From Pseudomonas viridiflava (GTDB taxonomy: Bacteria > Pseudomonadota > Gammaproteobacteria > Pseudomonadales > Pseudomonadaceae): a stretch of DNA of 64,000 bases. The translations under genes were made by a program, and so were the position numbers. Location: assembly GCF_900602065.1 (NCBI RefSeq), contig NZ_UWFN01000285.1, positions 248,001 to 312,000 of the forward strand, written 5' to 3'. Positions 34,876 through 43,486 of this stretch are shown here, in pieces (positions within the stretch are counted from its first letter, which is position 1; the number at the start of each line of letters is the position of its first letter). The notes under the pieces are model-generated. The model made no database searches and was not told where the DNA came from. It saw only the letters and a list, made by a program, of their open reading frames with translations.

Positions 34876-35691
34876 TTATCGAGGTGAGCTTCGATAATTG
34901 TGCGGCAGGTGCATGAAGCCCAGTGCTTGAGCTACCCGGGGGTAGCGATGGCGAAGAAAACCCCGAAAGGCGTAATTGCCGAAACACCACAAGGCGGTAG
35001 GCAGCGGAAGCTTTTCGACCTGGCGATAAACCCGCCACGTGTATAGCGCCGCTCTACGCTTATTGGAAGAAATAGAGTCCGAGCGCACGTTATAGCGCAC
35101 CAACACTTCCTGGATTCCGCAACCGTGGGGAACGCGTTTCAGCAACGCAAGCCACAGGCCAAAATCCTGGCGCATTCTAACCAAGGGCATCAGCACCTTG
35201 CCAAAGTGTTGGGTATCGTACATCGCGGTCGAGCATCCAACTACTGAAGTCTTGAGCATGGAATGGTATGTAGTGCGAGCTGGCACTCCCACAGCAGAAA
35301 CAACTTCGTTGTTGCCCTTTACTTTTTCATAGGCTGTAAAGCTGAACGCGCAGCCTTCACGGGCCATAAATTGCAGCTGATACTCAAGCTTGTGTGGCAA
35401 CCATTGATCGTCGCAGTCAAGAAACGCGATATACCGTCCACGAGCTGCATCAATGGCGGTATTACGAGCAACCGCTGCTCCTTGGTTAGTAGGCAGGGTA
35501 ATAATACGTACGCGGGGCTCGGTGCCATAATGGGCGTTCACGCAGGCGACGGTATCATCGTGGGAGGCATCGTCCACGATCAGCAACTCCCAGTCTGAGT
35601 AAGACTGGGCGATCACGCTCGCAATAGAAGGCAGGATAAACCCCGCCGCGTTATAGGACGGCATGACAATCGATACTGCTGGATTACTCAT
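34876..35691 (-). CDS. Family 2 glycosyltransferase
   Basis: 271 residues, GT-A fold: VSIVMPSYNAAGFILPSI at the start, LLIVDDASHDDTV and the DxD-like FLDCDDQWLPHKLEY. It has no membrane span and should act at the cytosolic face on the lipid-linked repeat unit. Donor and linkage cannot be predicted. It starts 4 bases after the stop of the preceding GT4 gene, so the two are cotranscribed. Confidence 0.9.
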   Translation of the reverse strand: MSNPAVSIVMPSYNAAGFILPSIASVIAQSYSDWELLIVDDASHDDTVACVNAHYGTEPRVRIITLPTNQGAAVARNTAIDAARGRYIAFLDCDDQWLPHKLEYQLQFMAREGCAFSFTAYEKVKGNNEVVSAVGVPARTTYHSMLKTSVVGCSTAMYDTQHFGKVLMPLVRMRQDFGLWLALLKRVPHGCGIQEVLVRYNVRSDSISSNKRRAALYTWRVYRQVEKLPLPTALWCFGNYAFRGFLRHRYPRVAQALGFMHLPHNYRSSPR

Positions 35692-35694
35692 TAC

Positions 35695-36873
35695 TCAAAC
35701 GCCCTCGGCACACCATTGCTGCACATATCTACGGGCAGAAACGTTTACGTCAAAATTTTCCCTGACCGTCGCAGCCGCCAGACAGCCCATGGAAGCAGAG
35801 TCATCACTCAGCCCACAGAGTACGGCACGAACGACCTCGCTCTCATCATCGGCATCAAAAATATAGCCGCTGCTTCCATGATCAAGCAGCTCTTCAATCC
35901 CGGGCGAGCGACTGCTGATACAAACACAACCTGCGGCCATCCCCTCTTTAACTGCGTTAGGCAGGCGTTCGCCAGCCTTGGTAGACAACAGCAAGAATAC
36001 CCGCGTTTTGAATAGCTGCTCGCGAACCTGATCCTCGCTCAACCACCCGACAAAATCTACGGCATTAGCCACACCCAACCCCTCGGCCAACCGTTGCAAC
36101 GCCCCTAACTCAGGCCCTGAACCCGCTATAGCGAGAGTCGCCTGCGCGGATGATTGGCGCACCAAAGCAAAGGCCCGAATCACGCGATCGAAGCCTTTAT
36201 CGGCAATCAAGCGTCCTGCTGTAAATATTCGTAGCGGACGGGCTACAAACGCAGAAACCTCAACGACCGGATAGGCTTGCAAGTCGATACCACGATGGAC
36301 AACTACGGGCGTTGTGTTGTGCCCCAGAAAGCCTCGAATATCCTCAACATTCGCCCTGGCATGAGTGAATAACACATCAGCCTCAGCGTAAGCCCATCGC
36401 GACAGAGGTAGTTTTTTCTCGAGGTCGTAGGCCCCCAGAAACATCGATCGCCGGGTATGCGGAAGTTGACCTGCGAGTAAAGGCAACACTAATGAGGGGT
36501 AATGCCCCCAGAACAAGTGAACGACATCCGGTTTTCTCTGAATTAATTTTTCGGCAATTCGTACCGCAGCCCCGAGTAACAGCAGACATTTAACGCGATC
36601 GGCCAGACCCCACGAGCCCCTGAACAAGACCTTCGCCACTAGCGCGATGATGTTCGCCTTCGCAGGAAAGTTAGCGAACGCCTTGAGTGTCTTGATTAGC
36701 GAACTCAGGCGTGACGAGCGTTCGCCTCTCGCGTAGAGCTGATGGATATCCACAACGTGACCTGCACGCTGCAACGCGGTGACATCACGCACAGCAAAGG
36801 TTTCAGAAGCGACCGGATAGGTCATCAAAACCATGCTGATGGTAAGTTTGCTATCGGTGGGAGAGGTAATCAT
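35695..36873 (-). CDS. Family 4 glycosyltransferase
   Basis: 392 residues, GT-B fold of the GT4 family. The C-terminal nucleotide-sugar site has RIFTAGRLIADKGFDRVIRA and the E-x7-E pattern KEGMAAGCVCISSRSPGIEE. The N-terminal half resembles colanic-acid-type transferases (DVVHLFWGHYPSLVLPLLA). Likely one of the repeat-unit transferases. A gap of about 170 bases separates it from the acetyltransferase gene upstream. Confidence 0.9.
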   Translation of the reverse strand: MITSPTDSKLTISMVLMTYPVASETFAVRDVTALQRAGHVVDIHQLYARGERSSRLSSLIKTLKAFANFPAKANIIALVAKVLFRGSWGLADRVKCLLLLGAAVRIAEKLIQRKPDVVHLFWGHYPSLVLPLLAGQLPHTRRSMFLGAYDLEKKLPLSRWAYAEADVLFTHARANVEDIRGFLGHNTTPVVVHRGIDLQAYPVVEVSAFVARPLRIFTAGRLIADKGFDRVIRAFALVRQSSAQATLAIAGSGPELGALQRLAEGLGVANAVDFVGWLSEDQVREQLFKTRVFLLLSTKAGERLPNAVKEGMAAGCVCISSRSPGIEELLDHGSSGYIFDADDESEVVRAVLCGLSDDSASMGCLAAATVRENFDVNVSARRYVQQWCAEGV

Positions 36874-37040
36874 GAGCTCAAAGCCATACGCGCTCTACGC
36901 TCAGGAAGATTAAAACCAATACGCCGTCTCCGTATCACCTTACCACTGCCAGACAGCTCAGAGCTTTTACTCAAAATACCATTCCCGGCAAAAAGGGAAA
37001 TCAATGACAAAACTAAAAAACTGATTTTCAAAAAGAAGCC

Positions 37041-37688
37041 TCAACGGGGGAACAGATCCAGTGCTTCGTCGATGTCCAGGCCGTATGACTTCTCGAACCA
37101 GGTAAAAAGCACATCGGCAGGCGCTGCGTAGATATCCATCTGTTGGATACGAGCGATGGTAGCATCCGCGAGCCGGTACCTTAGCAACCTGGCAGGATTG
37201 CCGACCCATATCGAGTAAGGGGGAGCATCTTTTGTTAGAACGCTACCAGCACCTATGATTGATCCATCGCCAATCGTGACGCCAGGAAGGATAATGGCGT
37301 GCGCTCCGATCCATACATCGTTGCCAACGCGTACGGGCCTATTATTGAGTTGCGTCTTTAGCTGGCTGCGGTACGCCCCACCGATGAAAGCCGCCGACGT
37401 CGTAAGCTTATCAAGTGGGTGAATATTGGGCCCGATCAACGCACCCTCGCCCACCGAGCAAAAGGCTCCCATAGACTGAACATTAGGACCGACCGTCACG
37501 TCCCGCCCGAGAAACGTAAAAGGTCCTATTCGCTTGAAATCCGGGCAAATTACGCCCGGTTCAATACGAATATTTCGGCGGGCTGCCTGGTAGATAGCGC
37601 GTTCAGAGAGAATTGGCGCTAGAAGGCGACGCAGGCTGCTCCTCCATGAGAATTTCGCGTAAGCCTGCTGAACCATAGGCACTCCCAT
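37041..37688 (-). CDS. CatB-like hexapeptide-repeat acetyltransferase
   Basis: 215 residues. Isoleucine-rich hexapeptide repeats from about residue 40 to 165 (IRIEPGVICPDFKRIGPFTF, VRVGNDVWIGAHAIILPGV and IGDGSIIGAGSVLTKDAPPY) mark a left-handed beta-helix of the xenobiotic acetyltransferase/CatB class, with the C-terminal GNPARLLRYR. In this locus it probably O-acetylates a sugar of the glycan rather than a drug. The position acetylated is unknown. Confidence 0.88.
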   Translation of the reverse strand: MGVPMVQQAYAKFSWRSSLRRLLAPILSERAIYQAARRNIRIEPGVICPDFKRIGPFTFLGRDVTVGPNVQSMGAFCSVGEGALIGPNIHPLDKLTTSAAFIGGAYRSQLKTQLNNRPVRVGNDVWIGAHAIILPGVTIGDGSIIGAGSVLTKDAPPYSIWVGNPARLLRYRLADATIARIQQMDIYAAPADVLFTWFEKSYGLDIDEALDLFPR

Positions 37689-37734
37689 AAACTTTAAAAT
37701 TCAATTAATAAGCGGGCTGAAACGTCAACATAAC

Positions 37735-38994
37735 TCACACGTCAATCTTGATAATCCTCATCACTCTTTCACCTTTGTATTCGTCATCCACACACACCTG
37801 CTTTGCGGTGTAATCCAGCCGGGGGTGAAGATCACATCGGACCTCCCCATTGTATTTACGGCTACGAAAAAGTGATCGGGTCCATATCAATTGACTTGAA
37901 GGCATATCAAAAAGCATTAACGTCTGCCGGCCAAAGCGGTTTGGATAGGTATCCGTCAGAAACCTTCGCCCCTCAGGCAAAAATGAAGGATGCCCATCCT
38001 CCATCAGAACACCCTGACCGACTCTTGTCGGAGATTGAGTCGGATGGTCCAGATCGTAAAGGTTGTAGCCTATCGGCTCTCCGCGCGTGGGTGCGCAGTA
38101 AACAAGCAACGCTTGATCACTATTCCAGGCATAGTGAGAACATTTTCCTGAGTTGTTCAAAAGAGTGACAGAGCCTGATGACCGCTCGACCAGAAGAAGT
38201 CGGCTTGAACGTTTGGCGTTTGATACCCACATGTGAAAAAAAATGAAGCGATTACCCGACGGGCTGAAACTCAGGTGATTGATGTAATGCTCGGCGCCCT
38301 GCATATCTGCTACAGGCTCGAAGGCAAGAAGCTCTTCGTATGCCAAGCTGAAAACGATTTGATTTTCCTTGATATCAACCAATTCCAAACAAGCGCCCGG
38401 AGGAACAGGGTTATTGCTCGTAACGTCGGCAGAGGCATCATAGCCATAGCCCGGGCGTAGGCGCTGTAGACGGGAAAAATCGAGAGACAAGCCCCACCTC
38501 CCGTCTTTAGAAATATCATATAGCGGACGAATAAGAGTCGTGACGGTCTGTTTCCGAGCAATGTCGAAAATCACTCCCTCGTATTGCCCACTATCAGATC
38601 GGCTATTGAAAAAAACTAGTCTTTCATCGTGCCCCGGCATCCATTGCAGCCGAGCACCCTGCTGCCAGCACCATGCGACGCTTTTAGCAAAACAATGGAA
38701 AATCTCGCCACCTCCGTTGGCAAGATCGTAATAACCAAACTCAATTTCACGATTTGAGCCAGGGCTGATCAATTCTAAATCAGTTCTGCAGGCCAGCACT
38801 GTTTTGCCATCCTTGGAAAACGGAGTGACGTCATAATACCCAAAAAAAACATGATATCCCGCGACGCCAAGGATGACATCTTTAGCGTCTCTTGGACTGA
38901 CGATGTGCAGTGCACGCTCATACAGAATTCCGCACACATACAAAGCCTGTTTAGCATACCGCTTGAGCTTGAGTTTAAGCCGGGACAGCATCAT
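37735..38994 (-). CDS. Uncharacterised beta-propeller-like protein in the polysaccharide locus
   Basis: 419 residues, not assigned to a named family. It begins with a basic/hydrophobic segment (MMLSRLKLKLKRYAKQALYV), then repeating beta-rich units of WD40/TolB style: FFGYYDVTPFSKDGKTVLAC, EYRLVFF-like DERLVFFNSRSDSGQY, YINHLSFSPSGNRFIFFHMW, CSHYAWNSDQALLVYCA and DGHPSFLPEGRRFLTDTYPN. The evenly spaced motifs suggest a five- to seven-bladed propeller. Its ATG overlaps the stop of the gene upstream (ATGA), so it is tightly coupled to it and to the pseudaminic acid operon. No enzymatic residues can be named. Confidence 0.7.
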   Translation of the reverse strand: MMLSRLKLKLKRYAKQALYVCGILYERALHIVSPRDAKDVILGVAGYHVFFGYYDVTPFSKDGKTVLACRTDLELISPGSNREIEFGYYDLANGGGEIFHCFAKSVAWCWQQGARLQWMPGHDERLVFFNSRSDSGQYEGVIFDIARKQTVTTLIRPLYDISKDGRWGLSLDFSRLQRLRPGYGYDASADVTSNNPVPPGACLELVDIKENQIVFSLAYEELLAFEPVADMQGAEHYINHLSFSPSGNRFIFFHMWVSNAKRSSRLLLVERSSGSVTLLNNSGKCSHYAWNSDQALLVYCAPTRGEPIGYNLYDLDHPTQSPTRVGQGVLMEDGHPSFLPEGRRFLTDTYPNRFGRQTLMLFDMPSSQLIWTRSLFRSRKYNGEVRCDLHPRLDYTAKQVCVDDEYKGERVMRIIKIDV

Positions 38995-39938
38995 TTAAGG
39001 ACCTTACGCATCAAGCGACCCATCGGATTAAAACAGACAGACATCAAAATATTTTTTTTCAGAATAGGTGGTGGTACGCAAGTATCTATCCCGGCCTCGG
39101 CGATTACAAAATCGCGTTGTTCTTGAGAGATCGTCGGACTGAATTCCTGAAAAAGCTCGTTAGCTCTCAAAACCACAGGCTCCTTCGCGTAGTGGTCAAA
39201 ATCAACACTATTAAATGTGGCTTCCGGCCCTAGCAAGGAAAACGGAATCCCCATTTCGACGCTATAGAGTACGTATGACCCCAACCCATTAGAGCTTGAA
39301 TACTTGTGGCGGCGGAGTATTTCGTAGAAGTTTTGAGCAAAGTCTTCACCTCGGCGCGCACCCGAACAGTAGACGTTGAAGCCCTGCTCAAGATAAGCAT
39401 TCTGCCTTCCTTTTTTTATATCATCCTCGTGAAGGCAGATGCTGATCGGATGACGGTCGGCTGGGAGGTTTTTTAGCTCAGCACAGTAGGCCAGGATATC
39501 GAATTGTGCCTCGACCACAGTTCCCGAGTGAACTGGAAAAACCACCGTTCCCCGAGCAGTTTCACTCACTTCCAAGCCCATCGCCCGACGATAGTGGATA
39601 AAGGGAGCGCCGAGAATATGTACCGGCTTACTACTCTGAGTTTTCCAGGCATCTGCCTGTCGGGCGTTGAATACCAATATCGCTGGTACGTTTTTCTTGA
39701 GGTCGCCAGGGCGTGGCGCATTTCTGAGATACCAGCCATGGTGGATCTCCACGGCTAAAGGTAACCATGTCGGCCACGAAAGGTGCTGTTTCACCAACCG
39801 GTCAAATCCATAATTTGTGATTTCCGCACCAAACAGTAGCCGCATAGCTTTATCAAATCGGGATAACGGAGCACGCTCGCCTCCTTTTGAAAGCCCGTGT
39901 TTATCTACAGCGAGATGATCCAGCTCTGCAATGCTCAT
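38991..39938 (-). CDS. Uncharacterised protein, possible GT-B glycosyltransferase for pseudaminic acid
   Basis: 315 residues, not assigned to a named family. Two features recall GT-B capsule-type transferases: VEIHHGWYLRN (an HGW motif near residues 67-69) and, in the C-terminal half, SSSNGLGSYVLYSVEMGIPF, similar to the SS-x-G(S/T)-x-x-LYA-x-x-x-GxP block of those enzymes. It starts 30 bases after pseI and overlaps the propeller gene by ATGA. Position right after the pse genes makes it the best candidate for the CMP-pseudaminic acid transferase, but this is inference. Confidence 0.65.
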   Translation of the reverse strand: MSIAELDHLAVDKHGLSKGGERAPLSRFDKAMRLLFGAEITNYGFDRLVKQHLSWPTWLPLAVEIHHGWYLRNAPRPGDLKKNVPAILVFNARQADAWKTQSSKPVHILGAPFIHYRRAMGLEVSETARGTVVFPVHSGTVVEAQFDILAYCAELKNLPADRHPISICLHEDDIKKGRQNAYLEQGFNVYCSGARRGEDFAQNFYEILRRHKYSSSNGLGSYVLYSVEMGIPFSLLGPEATFNSVDFDHYAKEPVVLRANELFQEFSPTISQEQRDFVIAEAGIDTCVPPPILKKNILMSVCFNPMGRLMRKVLK

Positions 39939-39968
39939 TCGGTGGTTCCAAACAAAAGAAGTAACACA

Positions 39969-41024
39969 CTATTTGAATTTGACACTCTCAGGGCGCACAG
40001 GAGTATTCATCGCAGCATCAATTGCTGCGACAGAACCTATTACCCGCTCCAAATGTTTCGGTGGCATACCAAAGCCAGGTCTGATACTGCGCACAGCGTC
40101 TGCCCCAATTACCTCGCCAGCCTTGATATCTTTCACGAAATACAGCGACCGACGAAACTTGACGTTCCCTTGCTCACTAGATTTACGACCATAATCCACA
40201 CGTCCTAACGCAGCCCAAGCAGTTTTGCTATCTCGGCATAGAGCTGACAACTCTTGGGGTTCCAGTGAAAAACTATCATCCGGGCCGCCACCGCTGCGAT
40301 CAAGCGTGAAATGCTTCTCGATGATTGAAGCGCCCAGAGCTACGCTGGTAATAGCGGTAGTATTGTCGAGGGTATGATCAGACAGCCCAGTTACAAGACC
40401 GTGGCGCTTCATCATGTCCGGAATGGTGCGTAGATTGTAATCTTCTGCGGGAGCAGGATAACCACTGACACAGTGTAGAATAGCGAGTTCTTTACAGCCA
40501 CCGGTACGCGCCGCGTCGACAGCTTCGGCAATCTCCTGCTCATCAGCCATGCCGGTCGAGATGATCATGGGTTTACCTGTGCTTGCGACATATTTGATCA
40601 GGGCATGATCGATAGCTTCGAACGAGGCAATTTTGTAAGCCGGTGCGTTGAGATCCTCAAGCAGGTCTACGGCGGTATTGTCGAATGGCGAACTGAATAC
40701 CGTAATACCTAATTTCCTTCCGTGATCGAAAATAGGTCGATGCCACTCCCATGGAGTATGGGCCCACTCATAGAGCTCATACAAGGTTTTACCATTCCAC
40801 AAACCACCGTGAATTTGAAAATCAGGGAGATTAGAGTCGAGCGTAATAGTATCAGGGCGATATGTCTGAATTTTTAGGGCGTCTGCTCCATTTTTTTTAG
40901 CCTCGTCGAGAATACGGAAGGCTGTCTCAATGCTGCCATTATGATTCGCAGACATTTCGGCAATGATATATGGAGGATAGTCAGGACCTATTAGACGCCC
41001 GGCAATGGAAAAAGGACTAGTCAT
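39969..41024 (-). CDS. pseI: Pseudaminic acid synthase
   Basis: 351 residues of the NeuB family with a C-terminal SAF domain. It condenses PEP with the 2,4-diamino-2,4,6-trideoxy-altrose derivative to make pseudaminic acid. Visible: PYIIAEMSANHNGSIE, ADALKIQTYRPDTITLD, the PseI-typical KTLYELYEWAHTPWEWH, FSSPFDNTAVDLLE, GLSDHTLDNT and IIEKHFTLDRSGGGPDDSFS. The HTPWEWH block distinguishes it from sialic (NeuB) and legionaminic (LegI) synthases. It overlaps the formyltransferase gene by 8 bases. Confidence 0.96.
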   Translation of the reverse strand: MTSPFSIAGRLIGPDYPPYIIAEMSANHNGSIETAFRILDEAKKNGADALKIQTYRPDTITLDSNLPDFQIHGGLWNGKTLYELYEWAHTPWEWHRPIFDHGRKLGITVFSSPFDNTAVDLLEDLNAPAYKIASFEAIDHALIKYVASTGKPMIISTGMADEQEIAEAVDAARTGGCKELAILHCVSGYPAPAEDYNLRTIPDMMKRHGLVTGLSDHTLDNTTAITSVALGASIIEKHFTLDRSGGGPDDSFSLEPQELSALCRDSKTAWAALGRVDYGRKSSEQGNVKFRRSLYFVKDIKAGEVIGADAVRSIRPGFGMPPKHLERVIGSVAAIDAAMNTPVRPESVKFK

Positions 41025-41664
41025 GATTCATTTTCTCAAGCGTCAGCTTATAAGTATGGCCATGTAGTTTGAAGAACGCAGGGAATCGATCCGCATCCGA
41101 CACCCGGATTAGATCAAATTGACTCGCTAAAGTTTTTTCAGGATCAATCTCACTATCTTCCGGCGTACGCCGGCGATAATAAGTTGAAGGAAGATTAGGA
41201 TCTTGGGGCAGGGCTTCTACAACCTTAAACTGTTCGACTGCAAAATCCATCAACTCGCTTTCGGCTAAAAACAACGCGGCATTTATCTCATCGTAAAGCG
41301 CATGTTTTGGAACGTTCAAAACCTTACGAGCCCACACCGCACCAGAGTCTACAATGTCTTCTGCCTCAAGCAAACTTATGGTTAGAGCATCAGCCCCTCC
41401 AATTATCTCCCACACGTGCGGACTCCATCCACGACCCCGAGGTAGATCACTAGCGTGGATAACCAAAACCTTTCCATAGCGGCATCGATCCGCAGAGCCA
41501 ACAATTTCTGAACAAGAGATCAAAAAAAGAATATCCCCCCCTGATAACTCGCTCAGATTCGACACTGACTCGATCGTGTGCGTTGCGCTGTGCTTCGCAC
41601 TCCAACGGTCCAACATATCGTTAACTGGATGGTTTTTTGAACTGCAAAGAATAGAAATTTTCAT
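41017..41664 (-). CDS. Formyltransferase-family protein in place of PseH
   Basis: 215 residues with the formyltransferase core: VIHASDLPRGRGWSPHVWEI followed by GGADALTISLLEAEDIVDSG. His70 and Asp106 occupy the catalytic His and Asp positions of formyl-tetrahydrofolate transferases, but the usual Asn two residues before the His is Val68. The gene lies exactly where an acetyltransferase PseH would be expected, with ATGA overlap to pseG and an 8-base overlap to pseI. It probably N-formylates the 4-amino sugar intermediate, giving 7-formamido pseudaminic acid. P. aeruginosa pilin and O-antigens are known to carry 7-formamido pseudaminic acids. Confidence 0.82.
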   Translation of the reverse strand: MKISILCSSKNHPVNDMLDRWSAKHSATHTIESVSNLSELSGGDILFLISCSEIVGSADRCRYGKVLVIHASDLPRGRGWSPHVWEIIGGADALTISLLEAEDIVDSGAVWARKVLNVPKHALYDEINAALFLAESELMDFAVEQFKVVEALPQDPNLPSTYYRRRTPEDSEIDPEKTLASQFDLIRVSDADRFPAFFKLHGHTYKLTLEKMNHD

Positions 41665-42788
41665 ACATCCACCATCAGCTCACTTACCACTCTATTTGTG
41701 CCCGACCCATCGGTTATCCTTGAAGCAGATTGACTAAATCCATCTAGTAGTCTTGGGTCCGAGAGCCACTCCTCTAAAGCCGCTGTCATCTTCCCAACGA
41801 AACCCTCGTCATCCGGACTGCCTAGACTCAGCGCCACGCCAGCCGCATCTAATGCCTCAGCAATGGGCCGCTGGTTTTCAGCCAAGATGACTAGCAGTGT
41901 AGGGACCCCAAGACAACAACGTTCCCAAGAGGAACTACCAGCTGCGCCTATAACAAAATCAGCGCTCGACAGGAGTTCTGCCATATTCGCCACGCCTACA
42001 GCGACCTCAATGAGCGAAGGACATAACTCGGCGGCCACGCGAACCTGATCAATCCATGGAGACAAACGCCCTAGGATCACTGTGAATTTTAGTCTCGGAT
42101 CAAACCGGAGCTGCCCTACTCCTTCAAGAATACGACCTGTTGCGTTATGGACATCTACACCGCCCATGCTGACTACGATGTGTTTTGGCTTCACCTGCCC
42201 AATCGCGCGCCTCGTCAGACTCAACTCTCGGAAGGAAAAGAAGTCAGGTCTTAACAAGGAATAATGAGGACCAATTAATAAAGTCGTACCAGGTTCAGTG
42301 AGGCTCGAATAGTCAGAATCACTTGTACCTAGATTTTGGTCAAGGAGCACGTCGCATAGATGTTGACGGTCTGCAAGATCATCAATCACGAATAAACGCT
42401 TACATTCCCGACGAAGCCTTCCTTCCCAACGAAAATCCAATGCATAGTGATCAACCACCAACCAATCACAATTTAGATTCTTGAGAATGATTCGACAGGT
42501 CTCTGCATCAGACATTTGACTACCGCCGAGCCAATCAGCGTGATCAAGAATGGGGCCTGGAGCCTCATTCAGCTCTCCACTCTGAGAAATGGGAGGGCCG
42601 ACCACAAAAACTCGAAATCCATTTTGCTCGACATGATCTATTAGGCTCCCAGAAAAGTCCCGGCATAGAAAGTAACAAACCGCACCCTCTTGGCGCAATG
42701 CGATAGCAAGTGTTAGACACCTCATCACGTGACCGCTCCCCATTTGAAGGGAAGCATCAACCCGGAATGCGATAGTCATAGTCTTCAC
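41661..42788 (-). CDS. pseG: UDP-2,4-diacylamino-trideoxy-altropyranose hydrolase
   Basis: 375 residues of the PseG family (GT-B/MurG-like fold), which removes UDP from the altrose intermediate before PEP condensation. The N-terminal motif is IAFRVDASLQMGSGHVMRCL with the catalytic His, followed by VVDHYALDFRWEGRLR and VIDDLADRQHLCDVLLDQN, and C-terminal IGAAGSSSWERCCLGVPTL. Overlaps both neighbours by ATGA. The fairly AT-rich codon use contrasts with the chromosomal core. Confidence 0.94.
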   Translation of the reverse strand: MKTMTIAFRVDASLQMGSGHVMRCLTLAIALRQEGAVCYFLCRDFSGSLIDHVEQNGFRVFVVGPPISQSGELNEAPGPILDHADWLGGSQMSDAETCRIILKNLNCDWLVVDHYALDFRWEGRLRRECKRLFVIDDLADRQHLCDVLLDQNLGTSDSDYSSLTEPGTTLLIGPHYSLLRPDFFSFRELSLTRRAIGQVKPKHIVVSMGGVDVHNATGRILEGVGQLRFDPRLKFTVILGRLSPWIDQVRVAAELCPSLIEVAVGVANMAELLSSADFVIGAAGSSSWERCCLGVPTLLVILAENQRPIAEALDAAGVALSLGSPDDEGFVGKMTAALEEWLSDPRLLDGFSQSASRITDGSGTNRVVSELMVDV

Positions 42789-43486
42789 TTAGCCGCATCC
42801 TCAGCATTCATCGCATTGAACATCCATTCCGCTCGCACCCAATCCTCAAGGGTATCGATATCCTGTACGCGGTGACGAGCCAGCTTTACGGCCGCCGAGT
42901 CCTGACTGAAAATGATTTTGCCTTGTAGCCAGGCACTCGCCTTGCCCCAATAGAACTGACCTGCATCATGGAAAGCCTCTTCCAAATCTTGAGACCGTGT
43001 ATTGAAATGCTCCGGGTTGAACATGCTCACCCGACTAGCTTCATTCAGGCGTATTGCTCGCTGAATGGGAAAAGGATAACTAGTGACCGAAAACGCGTAA
43101 TCACTGCCTACTTGGTCCAGCACGCTCAGACCGGCCAGCAGATCCTCAGCCCTCACGAAAGGTGCGGTCGCATAGACGCAGCACACATGTGTCACCGTCA
43201 TGCCAACATCCAAGTGCCACTGTACGGCATGGGCAATGACCGGAATGGTACCCGTATAGTCATCCGATAACGCGGCTGGGCGAACGAACGGCGTAGTAGC
43301 TCCGTACTTTCGTGCTACCTCGGCGATCTCTGCGTCATCAGTGGAAACTACCACGCGGTCAAAACAGCCACTCTGAAGTGCTGCCTCGATGGACCAGGCA
43401 ATCATCGGCTTGCCGCAGAACATTTTGATGTTCTTGCGGGCAATACGCTTACTGCCACCGCGGGCGGGGATCACGGCCAGTTTCAT
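42785..43486 (-). CDS. pseF: CMP-pseudaminic acid cytidylyltransferase
   Basis: 233 residues of the CMP-nonulosonic acid synthetase family: MKLAVIPARGGSKRIARKNI (CTP loop), GKPMIAWSIEAALQSG, VVVSTDDAEIAEVA and CCVYATAPFVRAEDL. It activates pseudaminic acid with CTP. It overlaps pseG and pseC by ATGA at either end, so the genes should be translated together. Confidence 0.94.
   Translation of the reverse strand: MKLAVIPARGGSKRIARKNIKMFCGKPMIAWSIEAALQSGCFDRVVVSTDDAEIAEVARKYGATTPFVRPAALSDDYTGTIPVIAHAVQWHLDVGMTVTHVCCVYATAPFVRAEDLLAGLSVLDQVGSDYAFSVTSYPFPIQRAIRLNEASRVSMFNPEHFNTRSQDLEEAFHDAGQFYWGKASAWLQGKIIFSQDSAAVKLARHRVQDIDTLEDWVRAEWMFNAMNAEDAAK

Noticed and set aside
41017..41664. Reading the gene as a phosphoribosylglycinamide (PurN) or methionyl-tRNA formyltransferase
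   Set aside because: Only the core formyltransferase motif matches; it lacks the C-terminal tRNA domain and lies inside the pse operon, so a sugar N-formyltransferase is more likely.
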